From NCBI GenBank assembly GCA_050173345.1, contig JBFXKW010000001.1:558001-622000 (forward strand): a DNA stretch of 64,000 bases, written 5' to 3'. The notes below the pieces were generated by a model, which was not told the DNA's origin, did not search any database, and worked only from the letters and a program-made list of their open reading frames with translations. The DNA is from SHWC01 sp050173345. Lineage in GTDB: Bacteria; Pseudomonadota; Alphaproteobacteria; UBA828. The translations under genes and the position numbers were made by a program. Numbering within the stretch: position 1 is the first letter of the stretch; every line of letters starts with the position of its first letter. Positions 16,991-24,686 of this stretch are shown here, one piece after another.

Positions 16991-18013
16991 ATGCGCGGCC
17001 TGACGCGGCGGCACATGCTCGCCGCCATGGCGGGCGCGGGCGCCGCGGCTTGGCTCACCGGCCGCGGCGAGGCCGCCGAGCCGACTGTCCCAGCATGGCA
17101 AAGCCCGCATCTTCGGGACCATCCCCTGGTCGGGCGCTTCTATGCGCCCGGGGATGCGTCCTTCCCGAACGAGGCAGCCGCGCTCGATCGCCTGGGTGCC
17201 GCAAAGTACGTCCTGCTCGGCGAGACTCACGACAACCCGGATCATCATAGGCTCCAGGCTCATGTCATCCGCGCGCTGGTCGAGCGCGGACGGCATCCGG
17301 CCGTCGCCTTCGAGATGATGGTTTCGACTCAACGGGGCGCGCTCGCACGTCATCTCGCCGAGGCTCCCAAGGACGCGGCCGGCCTCGGTCCGGCCATCGG
17401 CTGGGAACATTCCGGCTGGCCGCCCTGGCGGCTCTACCAGCCGATCGCCGAGGTCGCGCTCGAGGCCGAGCTCCCCATCGTCCCCGCCAGCTTCACGCCG
17501 GATGCCGTCCGGGCGCTGGGGCGCGGCGATCCTGCCTTGCAGCGCCTCGCCATCCGCCTCGGGCTGACCGAGCCGCTGCCCGGCGTCCTCCAAGCGTCGC
17601 TGGAACGCGAGATCTCGGCCGCGCATTGCGGCTATGTCGAAGGCGAGGTGGTTCGTGCGATGGCGCGCGTGCAAGTGGTGCGCGACGCCGGCATGGCGCG
17701 CCGGCTGTTCGATGCGGCGGAGACGAACGGCGCGGTGCTGATCGCGGGCACCGGCCACTGCCGCAACGACCGCGGCGTACCCTACCATCTGCGCCGCATC
17801 GACGGCGGCGCCGGCGTCGCCAGCCTCGCCTTCATCGAAGTATCGGAAGACGGGCCCGCGCCGGCCGACTACGCCGCGGCGTTCGACCCGCCCGGCCTGC
17901 CCTTCGATCTGGTCTGCTTCACGCCGCGCGTGGATAGCCGCGACGCCTGCCAGCGCTTTCGGGAGAAGCTCAAGGAGATGGGTGACAACGCTAGCGAGAA
18001 CGCGAGCCGCTAG
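16991..18013 (+). CDS. ChaN-like (heme-iron associated) protein with Tat signal
   Basis: A 340-residue protein of the ChaN/Cofac_haem_bdg family. It begins with a twin-arginine signal (LTRRHMLAAMAGAGAAAWL), so it should be folded in the cytoplasm and exported, which fits a cofactor-binding protein. The core has VLLGETHDNPDHHRLQ (about residues 74-89) and FEMM, the hallmark of ChaN, and near the end IAGTGHCRNDRGVPYHL. ChaN of Campylobacter binds heme; function in other bacteria is unknown. The ATG at 16991 is chosen to expose the Tat motif. It lies 11 bases after the NicX-like gene and shares its stop with the convergent gene (CTAG at 18010-18013). Confidence 0.82.
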   Translation: MRGLTRRHMLAAMAGAGAAAWLTGRGEAAEPTVPAWQSPHLRDHPLVGRFYAPGDASFPNEAAALDRLGAAKYVLLGETHDNPDHHRLQAHVIRALVERGRHPAVAFEMMVSTQRGALARHLAEAPKDAAGLGPAIGWEHSGWPPWRLYQPIAEVALEAELPIVPASFTPDAVRALGRGDPALQRLAIRLGLTEPLPGVLQASLEREISAAHCGYVEGEVVRAMARVQVVRDAGMARRLFDAAETNGAVLIAGTGHCRNDRGVPYHLRRIDGGAGVASLAFIEVSEDGPAPADYAAAFDPPGLPFDLVCFTPRVDSRDACQRFREKLKEMGDNASENASR

Positions 18014-18525
18014 TCGGGCTCGACCGGCTTTCGTTCTGCCGCCTGCGGCGGCGTCCAGGGGCGCACCGGCTTGCCGCGCACCAGCCGGACGGCGGGCGGC
18101 GCGGCCGGCTCGTCGAGCGGCCGCATCGCGGCGCGCGAAATCTCGGTGCCGACGCCTTCCGCCCTGGCCTGCTCGAAAGCGGCGTCGTTGGCGAGCAGCC
18201 GGTTGAGCGCTTCGATGGGCTGGTGGCCGTATCTCTCCCAAATGATGAGCAGGAAGGAGCGCACCCTTTCGGAGGGGTCATGCACGATGACCTTGGGCGT
18301 GCCGTGCTCGAAGGCGCGGTAGAGGTTGGGCTCGATCGGGCCGAGCTCGCTCGCCACGAACACCGAGGGCATCAGCGCTTCGCCGTTGTTGGCGCCGGTA
18401 TAGGCGGCGTGCGCGAGGTACATCAGCCGGTGCAGCTTGAGCGGCGAGAGCTGCACGCGCTCGAGCTTGGAGCGGCGGATGAACCAGTCGGCGACGTCGA
18501 AGCTCGTGGCAACGGCGGGTTTCAT
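18010..18525 (-). CDS. Panacea-domain (DUF4065/SocA-like) protein
   Basis: A 171-residue protein with a Panacea domain in its first 125 residues: FDVADWFIRRSKLERVQLSP, KLHRLMYLAHAAY, then VFVASELGPIEPNLYRAF. The pattern LKL-KL-YYA and the GPI/GPV turn are diagnostic. Panacea domains are the antitoxins of many toxin-antitoxin pairs and include SocA, the adaptor antitoxin of Caulobacter. The tail (about 40 residues) is Pro- and charge-rich. No partner toxin is beside it: the upstream neighbour is divergent coxG and the downstream one is convergent ChaN. The ATG at 18525 marks the start of homology; the frame continues open upstream only by chance. Confidence 0.78.
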   Translation of the reverse strand: MKPAVATSFDVADWFIRRSKLERVQLSPLKLHRLMYLAHAAYTGANNGEALMPSVFVASELGPIEPNLYRAFEHGTPKVIVHDPSERVRSFLLIIWERYGHQPIEALNRLLANDAAFEQARAEGVGTEISRAAMRPLDEPAAPPAVRLVRGKPVRPWTPPQAAERKPVEPD

Positions 18526-18663
18526 GCGATCCTTCAGCCAGGGCCGGCCGGGGCCCGGCGCGGCCCGCAAAACTTGCGAGACCAGGGTCAAAAAACGATT
18601 AAAATGCCGCAGTTTGGGGTGTGCCACCCGGAGCCCCGGCGCGACACCATCGAAGGGCCTGAC

Positions 18664-19383
18664 ATGAAAATCACCGGCGAACACCACATCCCGGCCGACC
18701 GCGAGACGGTCTGGAAGGCGCTCAACGACCCCGAGGTGCTCAAGGAGTGCCTGCCGGGCTGCGAATCGATCGAGAAGACTTCCGATACCGAGATGAAGGC
18801 CAAGATCACGACGCGCATCGGCCCGGTGAAGGCGAGCTTCACGGGCGCGGTCACGCTGTCGGACATCGACCCGCCCAACGGCTACACGATCACCGGCGAG
18901 GGCCAGGGCGGCGCAGCCGGCTTCGCCTCGGGCTCCGCCAAGGTGCATCTCGCCGACGACGGCCCCGGCGCCACGGTGCTGACCTACGAGGCCGACGCCA
19001 AGGTCGGCGGCAAGCTCGCCCAGATCGGCTCGCGGCTGATCGATTCCACGGTCAAGAAGCTCTCCAACGAGTTCTTCACGGCGTTCGCCGAGAAGGTCGG
19101 CGGCGCGGCGCAAGCCGGCGCGGCCGAGGCGGCCGCGCCGCCCCCGGAACAGCCGACGCTGGCCGAAGCCGCCCATGATGCCGCGATCAAGGCCACGGCG
19201 GAGGCCGGTGCCGGCGTGTCCAGCACCGCCTCGATGGCGGCATCCGCGACAGCGCGCGCTGCGGCCGGCGCATCCTCCCATCCCCCGAGCACGGCGAAAC
19301 GCTCCAAGGGGCTGAACACCGCGCTCTGGGTCGGCGGCTTGGTGGTGATCGCCGTCATCCTCATCCTCGTCTTCGCGCTCTAG
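18664..19383 (+). CDS. coxG: CoxG, membrane-anchored accessory protein for molybdenum hydroxylase
   Basis: A 239-residue SRPBCC-fold protein. Residues 1-145 match CoxG (ADRETVWKALNDPEVLKECL, PGCESIEKTSD, then GSAKVHLADDGPGATVLTYEADAKVGGKLAQIGSRL). A low-complexity Ala/Pro linker (about 150-215) leads to a C-terminal membrane helix (ALWVGGLVVIAVILILVFAL). CoxG is thought to anchor CO-dehydrogenase-type molybdenum hydroxylases to the membrane. Start ATG at 18664, with homology beginning MKITGEHHIP. First gene of the Mo-accessory run; 6 bases separate it from the next gene. No coxSLM structural genes are in the window. Confidence 0.87.
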   Translation: MKITGEHHIPADRETVWKALNDPEVLKECLPGCESIEKTSDTEMKAKITTRIGPVKASFTGAVTLSDIDPPNGYTITGEGQGGAAGFASGSAKVHLADDGPGATVLTYEADAKVGGKLAQIGSRLIDSTVKKLSNEFFTAFAEKVGGAAQAGAAEAAAPPPEQPTLAEAAHDAAIKATAEAGAGVSSTASMAASATARAAAGASSHPPSTAKRSKGLNTALWVGGLVVIAVILILVFAL

Positions 19384-19389
19384 CCGAAC

Positions 19390-19815
19390 GTGCGGCTGAT
19401 CCGGATCGTGGGAGACGACGATGACGCACGGGCGGATGCCGCGACCGCACTGGTCGAGGCGCTCGGCCGCCGCGGCTTGGCCGTCAGCGTGGTCAGCCGG
19501 ACCGGCACCGCCTTGGCGCTCGACCGGCCGGGGAAGGACAGCCACGCCCACCGCATGGCCGGCGCGCGGGACGTCGCCGTGATCTCGGCGGCGCGCGTCG
19601 CGGTCATTCACGAGGCGCCCCCCGGCGCGGCCGAACCGACGCTCGGAGACCTGCTCTCCCGCATGCAGCCCGCCGATATCGTGCTCGCGCTCGGCTTTGA
19701 CGAAGCGCAAGGCGACGCCGTGCGGCTTGACGGAGGCTATGCCGAATTCGCCGGCGTGCGCTTCCCCCTGTCCGAGCCTGATAAGCTGGCCGAGCACCTG
19801 GCCCCAGCCCCTTGA
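19390..19815 (+). CDS. MobB-like protein lacking the P-loop
   Basis: A 141-residue protein, GTG start at 19390, 6 bases after coxG. From residue 45 it matches MobB, the GTP-binding adaptor of molybdopterin-guanine-dinucleotide synthesis: DRPGKDSHAHRMAGARDVAV (MobB has D-D-PGKDS--HR-AGA), then AVIHEA and PADIVLALGF. But where MobB has GxSGSGKTT, this protein has IVGDDDDARADAATAL, with no Gly-Lys-Thr. It therefore probably does not bind GTP in the usual way. A structural or regulatory role in cofactor maturation is inferred from position between coxG and coxD. Confidence 0.7.
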   Translation: MRLIRIVGDDDDARADAATALVEALGRRGLAVSVVSRTGTALALDRPGKDSHAHRMAGARDVAVISAARVAVIHEAPPGAAEPTLGDLLSRMQPADIVLALGFDEAQGDAVRLDGGYAEFAGVRFPLSEPDKLAEHLAPAP

Positions 19816-19835
19816 ATCCCCGCAACGGACCCCTC

Positions 19836-20744
19836 ATGCCCAGCCTTCCGATCTCCGTGGACGAGACGCTCAAGACCCTCTCGGCCGGCGACTACATCGC
19901 CGACCGCTCATTGGCGACCGCCCTCTTCGTCTCGTTCAGGCTCAAGCGGCCGCTGTTCCTCGAGGGCGAGGCCGGCGTGGGCAAGACGGAGCTCGCCAAG
20001 GTGGTCGCCGCGCGCCTCGGCCGGCCGCTGATCCGGCTGCAATGTTATGAAGGCCTCGACGTCGCCTCGGCGGTCTACGAATGGAACTATGCGCGCCAGA
20101 TGATGGAGATCAGGCTTGCTGAAGCCTTGCAGGACCGCGACCGCGACGCACTCGCAGAGGACATCTTCTCGGAGCGCTTCCTGATCTCCCGCCCGCTGCT
20201 GCAGGCGCTCAGCCCCACGCCCGAAGGCCCGCCGGTGCTGCTCATCGACGAGCTCGACCGCGCCGACGAGCCGTTCGAGGCCTACCTGCTCGAAATCCTG
20301 TCGGACTTCCAGGTCACCATCCCCGAAATCGGCACGATCAGGGCGGCCGAGCCGCCGATCGTCTTCATCACCTCGAACCGGACGCGCGAGGTGCATGACG
20401 CGCTGAAGCGCCGCTGCCTCTATCACTGGCTCGACTATCCGACGGCCGAGCGCGAGCTCGCCATCCTCAACGCGCGCGTGCCCAAGGCGCCCGTTCTCTT
20501 GAGCCGGCAGGTGGTCGGCGCCGTGCAGATGCTGCGCCGGCTAGAGCTGTTCAAGCCGCCCGGCGTCGCCGAGACCATCGACTGGGCGAGCGCGCTGGTC
20601 GCGCTCGGGCGCGAGCGCTTCGACAAGGCCGTGCTCGGCGAGACGCTTGGCGTCGTTCTCAAATATCATGACGATATCGAGAAGGTGCGCGCCGGCCATC
20701 TGGACGAGGTGTTCGGGGCCGCCGCCAGCTTCGGCGACGAGTGA
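19836..20744 (+). CDS. coxD: CoxD-like MoxR-family AAA+ ATPase
   Basis: A 302-residue AAA+ ATPase of the MoxR class. Walker A is GEAGVGKTE, Walker B is VLLIDELDRAD, sensor 1 is IVFITSNRTRE, and the fold ends in a MoxR-type lid. CoxD acts as an ATP-driven chaperone that helps install the copper-sulfur-molybdenum site of CO dehydrogenase. The ATG at 19836 is preferred over the in-frame TTG at 19812, since family members begin close to the (P)ISVDETLKTL segment. It normally pairs with the VWA protein CoxE, which is absent here; 82 non-coding bases follow instead. Confidence 0.88.
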   Translation: MPSLPISVDETLKTLSAGDYIADRSLATALFVSFRLKRPLFLEGEAGVGKTELAKVVAARLGRPLIRLQCYEGLDVASAVYEWNYARQMMEIRLAEALQDRDRDALAEDIFSERFLISRPLLQALSPTPEGPPVLLIDELDRADEPFEAYLLEILSDFQVTIPEIGTIRAAEPPIVFITSNRTREVHDALKRRCLYHWLDYPTAERELAILNARVPKAPVLLSRQVVGAVQMLRRLELFKPPGVAETIDWASALVALGRERFDKAVLGETLGVVLKYHDDIEKVRAGHLDEVFGAAASFGDE

Positions 20745-20826
20745 CCGCGTGCCGCACCCATTGCGGGGGATTTCGCCCGGCCCTACATGTTAGGAATATC
20801 GCTCCACGCGTGCATGGAGATCCGTC

Positions 20827-21153
20827 ATGACGACCGACGTTCAAGACATCCTGGGCACCGCCGCGGCCTGGCGCGCCGAGGGCCGGCAGGTCGCGCTGGC
20901 GACCGTGGTGACGACCTGGGGCTCCTCGCCCAGGCCGGTCGGCAGCCAGCTCGTGGTCGACGACAAGGGCACCTTCCTCGGCTCGGTCTCGGGCGGCTGC
21001 ATCGAGGGCGCGGTGATCCAGCAGGCCAAGGAGGTCATGCGCACCGGCAAGCCCGCCACACTCGAATTCGGCGTTTCGAACGAGCAGGCCTGGGAGGTCG
21101 GCTTGGCGTGCGGCGGCAAGGTGAAGGTCTTCGTCGAGCGCGTCGAGGCGTAG
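20827..21153 (+). CDS. XdhC/CoxI N-terminal domain protein
   Basis: A 108-residue protein equal to only the first domain of XdhC: VTTWGSSPRPVGSQLVVDDK, then GSVSGGCIEGAVIQQA and ACGGKVKVFVE. XdhC-type proteins bind molybdopterin cofactor, protect or sulfurate it, and hand it to xanthine-dehydrogenase-like enzymes. The cysteine in SGGCIEG is conserved. The second half of XdhC is coded by the next gene, 7 bases later, in a different frame, so this is a split arrangement and not a truncation: both parts have their own starts. Confidence 0.88.
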   Translation: MTTDVQDILGTAAAWRAEGRQVALATVVTTWGSSPRPVGSQLVVDDKGTFLGSVSGGCIEGAVIQQAKEVMRTGKPATLEFGVSNEQAWEVGLACGGKVKVFVERVEA

Positions 21154-21160
21154 GGCGGCC

Positions 21161-21877
21161 ATGCAGCGCGCCATCCTGGACAGGCTGCTGAGCGACCGCG
21201 CGGCGAAGCGCCCGGTCGCTCTCGTCACCGCGCTCGAAGGCGGCGCCCAGGCGCTCGTCTACTCGAACGGCGAAGTGGTCGGCGAGGCGTTCGGCAGCAC
21301 GATCGAGCAGGCGGCGCGCGAGGCGCTGGCGCACGACCGCAGCGGCCCGATCGAGGGCGAAGGCGGCACAGCCTTCGTCCACGTCCACAACCCGCCGATG
21401 CGCCTCGTGGTGGTCGGCGCGGTCCACATCACTCAGGCACTCGCCGAGATCGCCGCGCTCGCCGGCTACGGCGTCACGGTGATCGATCCGCGGCGCGCCT
21501 TCGCGCAGACCGCGCGCTTCCCCGACATCACGGTTTCGACCGAATGGCCGGACGACGTGCTCAAGAAGCTCGTGCCGGACAGCCGCACCGCGATCGTGAC
21601 GCTGACCCACGACCCCAAGATCGACGACCCCGCGCTCGAGGTCGCGCTCAAGAGCGAGGCGTTCTACATCGGCTCGCTCGGCAGCACGCGCACCCACGGC
21701 AAGCGCCTGCAGCGGCTCGCCGGCAAGGGCTTCACCGAGCGTGAGCTGGCACGCATCCACGGCCCGATCGGGCTCGACATCGGCGCGCTCTCGCCGGCCG
21801 AGATCGCGGTCTCGATCATGGCCGAGATCACGCAGGTGCGGCGCAAGACGCCCGAGGCGCGGGACGAGGCTGCATGA
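21161..21877 (+). CDS. XdhC Rossmann-domain protein
   Basis: A 238-residue protein carrying the second part of XdhC. Residues 1-75 look like a remnant or partner-binding domain; then comes a Rossmann fold with MRLVVVGAVHITQALAEIA (about residues 79-97), VTVIDPRRAFA and YIGSLGSTRTHGKRLQRL, ending in PIGLDIGALSPAEIAVSIMAEI. The last motif is typical of XdhC. It works with the 108-residue protein upstream to mature molybdenum cofactor. It overlaps the next gene by ATGA (21874-21877). Confidence 0.88.
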   Translation: MQRAILDRLLSDRAAKRPVALVTALEGGAQALVYSNGEVVGEAFGSTIEQAAREALAHDRSGPIEGEGGTAFVHVHNPPMRLVVVGAVHITQALAEIAALAGYGVTVIDPRRAFAQTARFPDITVSTEWPDDVLKKLVPDSRTAIVTLTHDPKIDDPALEVALKSEAFYIGSLGSTRTHGKRLQRLAGKGFTERELARIHGPIGLDIGALSPAEIAVSIMAEITQVRRKTPEARDEAA

Positions 21878-23529
21878 GGTTCGCGGAGATCCCGCTCGAC
21901 GACGCAGAGGGACTGATCCTCGCCCACAGCATCCGCCTGCCCGGTCGCGCCTACAAGAAAGGCCATATCGTCACCGCGGGCGACATCGCGGTCCTCAAGG
22001 AAGCCGGGATCGGCACGGTGACCGGCGCGACGCTCGAAGCCGACGATGTCGGCGAGGACGAGGCCGCGCTCCGCCTCGCGCACGCGATCAAGGGTGGTGG
22101 CGTCTCGCTCGGCAAGGCGTTCACCGGCCGCTGCAATCTGTTCTCGGAAGAGCGCGGCTTGGTGATCGTGGACAAGGCCCGGCTCGACCGGATCAACCTG
22201 GTCGACGAGGCGATCACCGTCGGCACGCTGCACCCGTTCGACCTCGTCGAAGCCGAGCAGATGGTCGCGACGGTCAAGATCATCCCGTTCTCGACCTCGC
22301 GCGCGTTGCTCGACCGCTGCATCAAGATCGCCGAGGAGGGCGGCCCGATCCTGAGCATCGCCAGGCTGCGCGGTCGCCCGGTCGGCCTGGTGCAGACCCG
22401 GCTTCCCGGCCTGAAGGAGAAGGTCCTCGATTCGACGACCAAGGTGATCGGGGCGCGGCTCAACGCGCTCGGCTGCGAACTCAAGGCCGAGCGGCGCTGT
22501 GCGCACGAGACCGCCGAGGTCGCCGCTGCGGTGCGCGCCCTGCTCGGCGAGGGCTGCGAGATGGTGCTGATCGCCGGCGCCTCGGCGATCACCGACCGCA
22601 GCGATACGGTGCCGGCCGGCATCGTGGCGGCTGGCGGCGTGGTCGATCATTTCGGCATGCCGGTCGATCCCGGCAATCTCCTGCTGCTCGCGCATCACGG
22701 CGATACGCCGGTGCTCGGCCTGCCCGGCTGCGCCCGCTCGCCCAAGCTCAACGGCTTCGACTGGGTGTTGCAACGGCTGGTCGCGGACGTGCCGATGACG
22801 CGCCACGACATCATGACCATGGGCGCCGGCGGGCTCCTCATGGAAATCCCGAGCCGGCCGCTGCCGCGCGTCGAGGCCTCGCCAAAACCGGCCTCCCCGA
22901 AAGCGAGCACCACTACCCGGAGCGGGCCGAAGCGCATCGGCGCGATCGTGCTGGCCGCCGGCCAGTCGCGTCGCATGGGCGGCGCCAACAAGCTGCTGGT
23001 GCCGTTCGACGGCCGCCCGCTGGTCAGCCGCGTGGTCGATGCCCTGCTGCGCTCTAGGGCGCGGCCCGTCATCGTCGTCACCGGGCATCAGGCGGCGGCG
23101 GTGCGCGCCGCGCTCGCGGACCGCGAGGTCAGCTTCGTCCACAACGCCGACTATGCCGAAGGCATGAGCACCTCGGTGCGCGTCGGCCTCGAAGCCCTGC
23201 CGCGCGAAATCGAAGGCGCGCTGATCTGCCTCGGCGACATGCCGAACACCGATCCCGAGATCATCGACAGCCTGATCGGCGGCTTCAACCCGCTCGAAGG
23301 CCGCGCCATCGGCGTGCCCACCTTCAAGGGCAAGCGCGGCAACCCCGTGCTCTGGGCGGCGCGCTACTTTCCCGAGATCATGCGGCTGTCCGGCGATGTC
23401 GGCGCGCGCCACCTGATCGGCAGCCACGCCGAAGCCGTCTACGAGATCGAAAGCCCGGACCGCTCCGTCGTGCTCGACCTCGACACGCCGGAAGCGTTCG
23501 CCGCCCACGGCGTGGCCGTGCCGCCGTGA
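21874..23529 (+). CDS. Molybdopterin-binding (MoeA/MogA-like) and MobA-like nucleotidyltransferase fusion
   Basis: A 551-residue two-domain protein. Residues 1-330 form a molybdopterin-binding domain (GRAYKKGHIVTAGDIAVLKEAGI, then LIAGASAITDRSDTVPAGI and PVDPGNLLLLA). After a Pro/Ser/Thr-rich linker (about 334-350) comes a NTP-transferase domain of the MobA/MocA type: IGAIVLAAGQSRRMGGANKL, then CLGDMPNTDPEII and the NPVLW segment. MocA relatives attach CMP to molybdopterin, the form used by CO-dehydrogenase-like hydroxylases. Joined to xdhC by ATGA and to the next gene by GTGA, it is the last clear Mo-cofactor gene of the run. Confidence 0.87.
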   Translation: MRFAEIPLDDAEGLILAHSIRLPGRAYKKGHIVTAGDIAVLKEAGIGTVTGATLEADDVGEDEAALRLAHAIKGGGVSLGKAFTGRCNLFSEERGLVIVDKARLDRINLVDEAITVGTLHPFDLVEAEQMVATVKIIPFSTSRALLDRCIKIAEEGGPILSIARLRGRPVGLVQTRLPGLKEKVLDSTTKVIGARLNALGCELKAERRCAHETAEVAAAVRALLGEGCEMVLIAGASAITDRSDTVPAGIVAAGGVVDHFGMPVDPGNLLLLAHHGDTPVLGLPGCARSPKLNGFDWVLQRLVADVPMTRHDIMTMGAGGLLMEIPSRPLPRVEASPKPASPKASTTTRSGPKRIGAIVLAAGQSRRMGGANKLLVPFDGRPLVSRVVDALLRSRARPVIVVTGHQAAAVRAALADREVSFVHNADYAEGMSTSVRVGLEALPREIEGALICLGDMPNTDPEIIDSLIGGFNPLEGRAIGVPTFKGKRGNPVLWAARYFPEIMRLSGDVGARHLIGSHAEAVYEIESPDRSVVLDLDTPEAFAAHGVAVPP

Positions 23530-24686
23530 GGCAGGCTTCCCGGCCCACCGCGGGGCACAACGCGGCCGAGCAAGGCCCGCTCCTGCTCACGCCCGGCCCG
23601 CTCACCACCGCGCCCGAAACCCGCGCCGCCATGCTGCGCGACCACGGCTCGCGCGACGCCGCCTTCATCGCGCTCACCAGGCGGGTGCGCGACAGGCTGG
23701 CGGCGCTTGCCTTCGGCGAGGAGAGCCATGCCTGCGTGCCGATCCAGGGCAGCGGCACCTATGCGGTCGAGGCCGCGCTCGGCAGCTTCCTCGACCGGAC
23801 GCGGCCGGCCCTCGTGCTGATCAACGGTGCCTACGGCAAGCGGATCGAGCGCATCTGCCGGCTGATCGGCCGCCCGGTCGTCATATACGAAACCGCGGAG
23901 GACACGCCGCCCGATCCCGCCGAAATCAGGCGCCGGCTGCGCGCCGAGCCGGGCCTCGCGGGTGTCGTGCTGGTGCATTGCGAGACGACGAGCGGCATTC
24001 TCAATCCGCTGGAGCCGATCGCCGAAGTGGCCGCCGAGGAAAACCGCGGCCTGATCGTCGATGCCATGAGCAGCTATGGCGCGATCCCGATCGATTTGCG
24101 CCGAACCCCGATCGACGCCCTGATCGCCTCCTCCAACAAGTGCCTGGAGGGCGTGCCGGGCATCGGCTTCGTGCTGGCGCGCCGCGACCGGCTCGCGGCA
24201 GCGGCCGGCAACTGCCACAGCCTGAGCCTCGACCTGCACGGGCAGTGGCAGGGCTTCGAGAACAACGGCCAATGGCGCTTCACGCCGCCGACGCACGTGC
24301 TCGCCGCGCTCGACGCCGCGCTCGATTCGCTCGACGCCGAGGGTGGCGTCGCCGGACGGTTCGCCCGCTACCTGGAGAACTGCCGCATCCTGGTCAACGG
24401 CCTCTCCGCGCTCGGCGCGCAAGCGCTGCTGCCCGAGACGCTACAGGCGCCGATCATCGTCACCTTCCGCATGCCGGCCGATCCGCGCTTCCGCTTCGAG
24501 TGCTTCTATGAGGAGCTCGGCCGGCGCGGCTTCCTGATCTATCCGGGCAAGCTCGCGGGTGCCGACAGCTTCCGCGTCGGCTGCATCGGGCAGGTGCGCG
24601 CACCCGACATGGAGCGCTTCGTCGAGGCCTCCCGCGATGCACTGTGCAGCATGGGCGTTTCGAGCCTCGCGCCGGCCGGCGCATGA
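23526..24686 (+). CDS. 2-aminoethylphosphonate:pyruvate transaminase-like aminotransferase (PhnW type)
   Basis: A 386-residue class-V PLP aminotransferase. It starts LLLTPGPLTTAPETRAAMLRD and has HGSRDAAF, PIQGSGTYAVEAAL, the aspartate in IVDAMSSYGAIPID, and the PLP lysine K205 in ASSNKCLEGVPG. These match PhnW, which moves the amino group of 2-aminoethylphosphonate to pyruvate, forming phosphonoacetaldehyde. The GTG start at 23526 overlaps the upstream stop (GTGA). No phnX, phnY or phnA lies in the window, so the phosphonate role is inferred from family alone. The tight link to Mo-cofactor genes and to a threonine ammonia-lyase is unusual. Confidence 0.8.
   Translation: MRQASRPTAGHNAAEQGPLLLTPGPLTTAPETRAAMLRDHGSRDAAFIALTRRVRDRLAALAFGEESHACVPIQGSGTYAVEAALGSFLDRTRPALVLINGAYGKRIERICRLIGRPVVIYETAEDTPPDPAEIRRRLRAEPGLAGVVLVHCETTSGILNPLEPIAEVAAEENRGLIVDAMSSYGAIPIDLRRTPIDALIASSNKCLEGVPGIGFVLARRDRLAAAAGNCHSLSLDLHGQWQGFENNGQWRFTPPTHVLAALDAALDSLDAEGGVAGRFARYLENCRILVNGLSALGAQALLPETLQAPIIVTFRMPADPRFRFECFYEELGRRGFLIYPGKLAGADSFRVGCIGQVRAPDMERFVEASRDALCSMGVSSLAPAGA

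Noticed and set aside
18010..19797. A 595-codon minus-strand reading frame running from the Panacea protein across coxG and the MobB-like gene
   Set aside because: Only the last 171 codons match a family (Panacea), and the rest is antisense to well-supported plus-strand genes.
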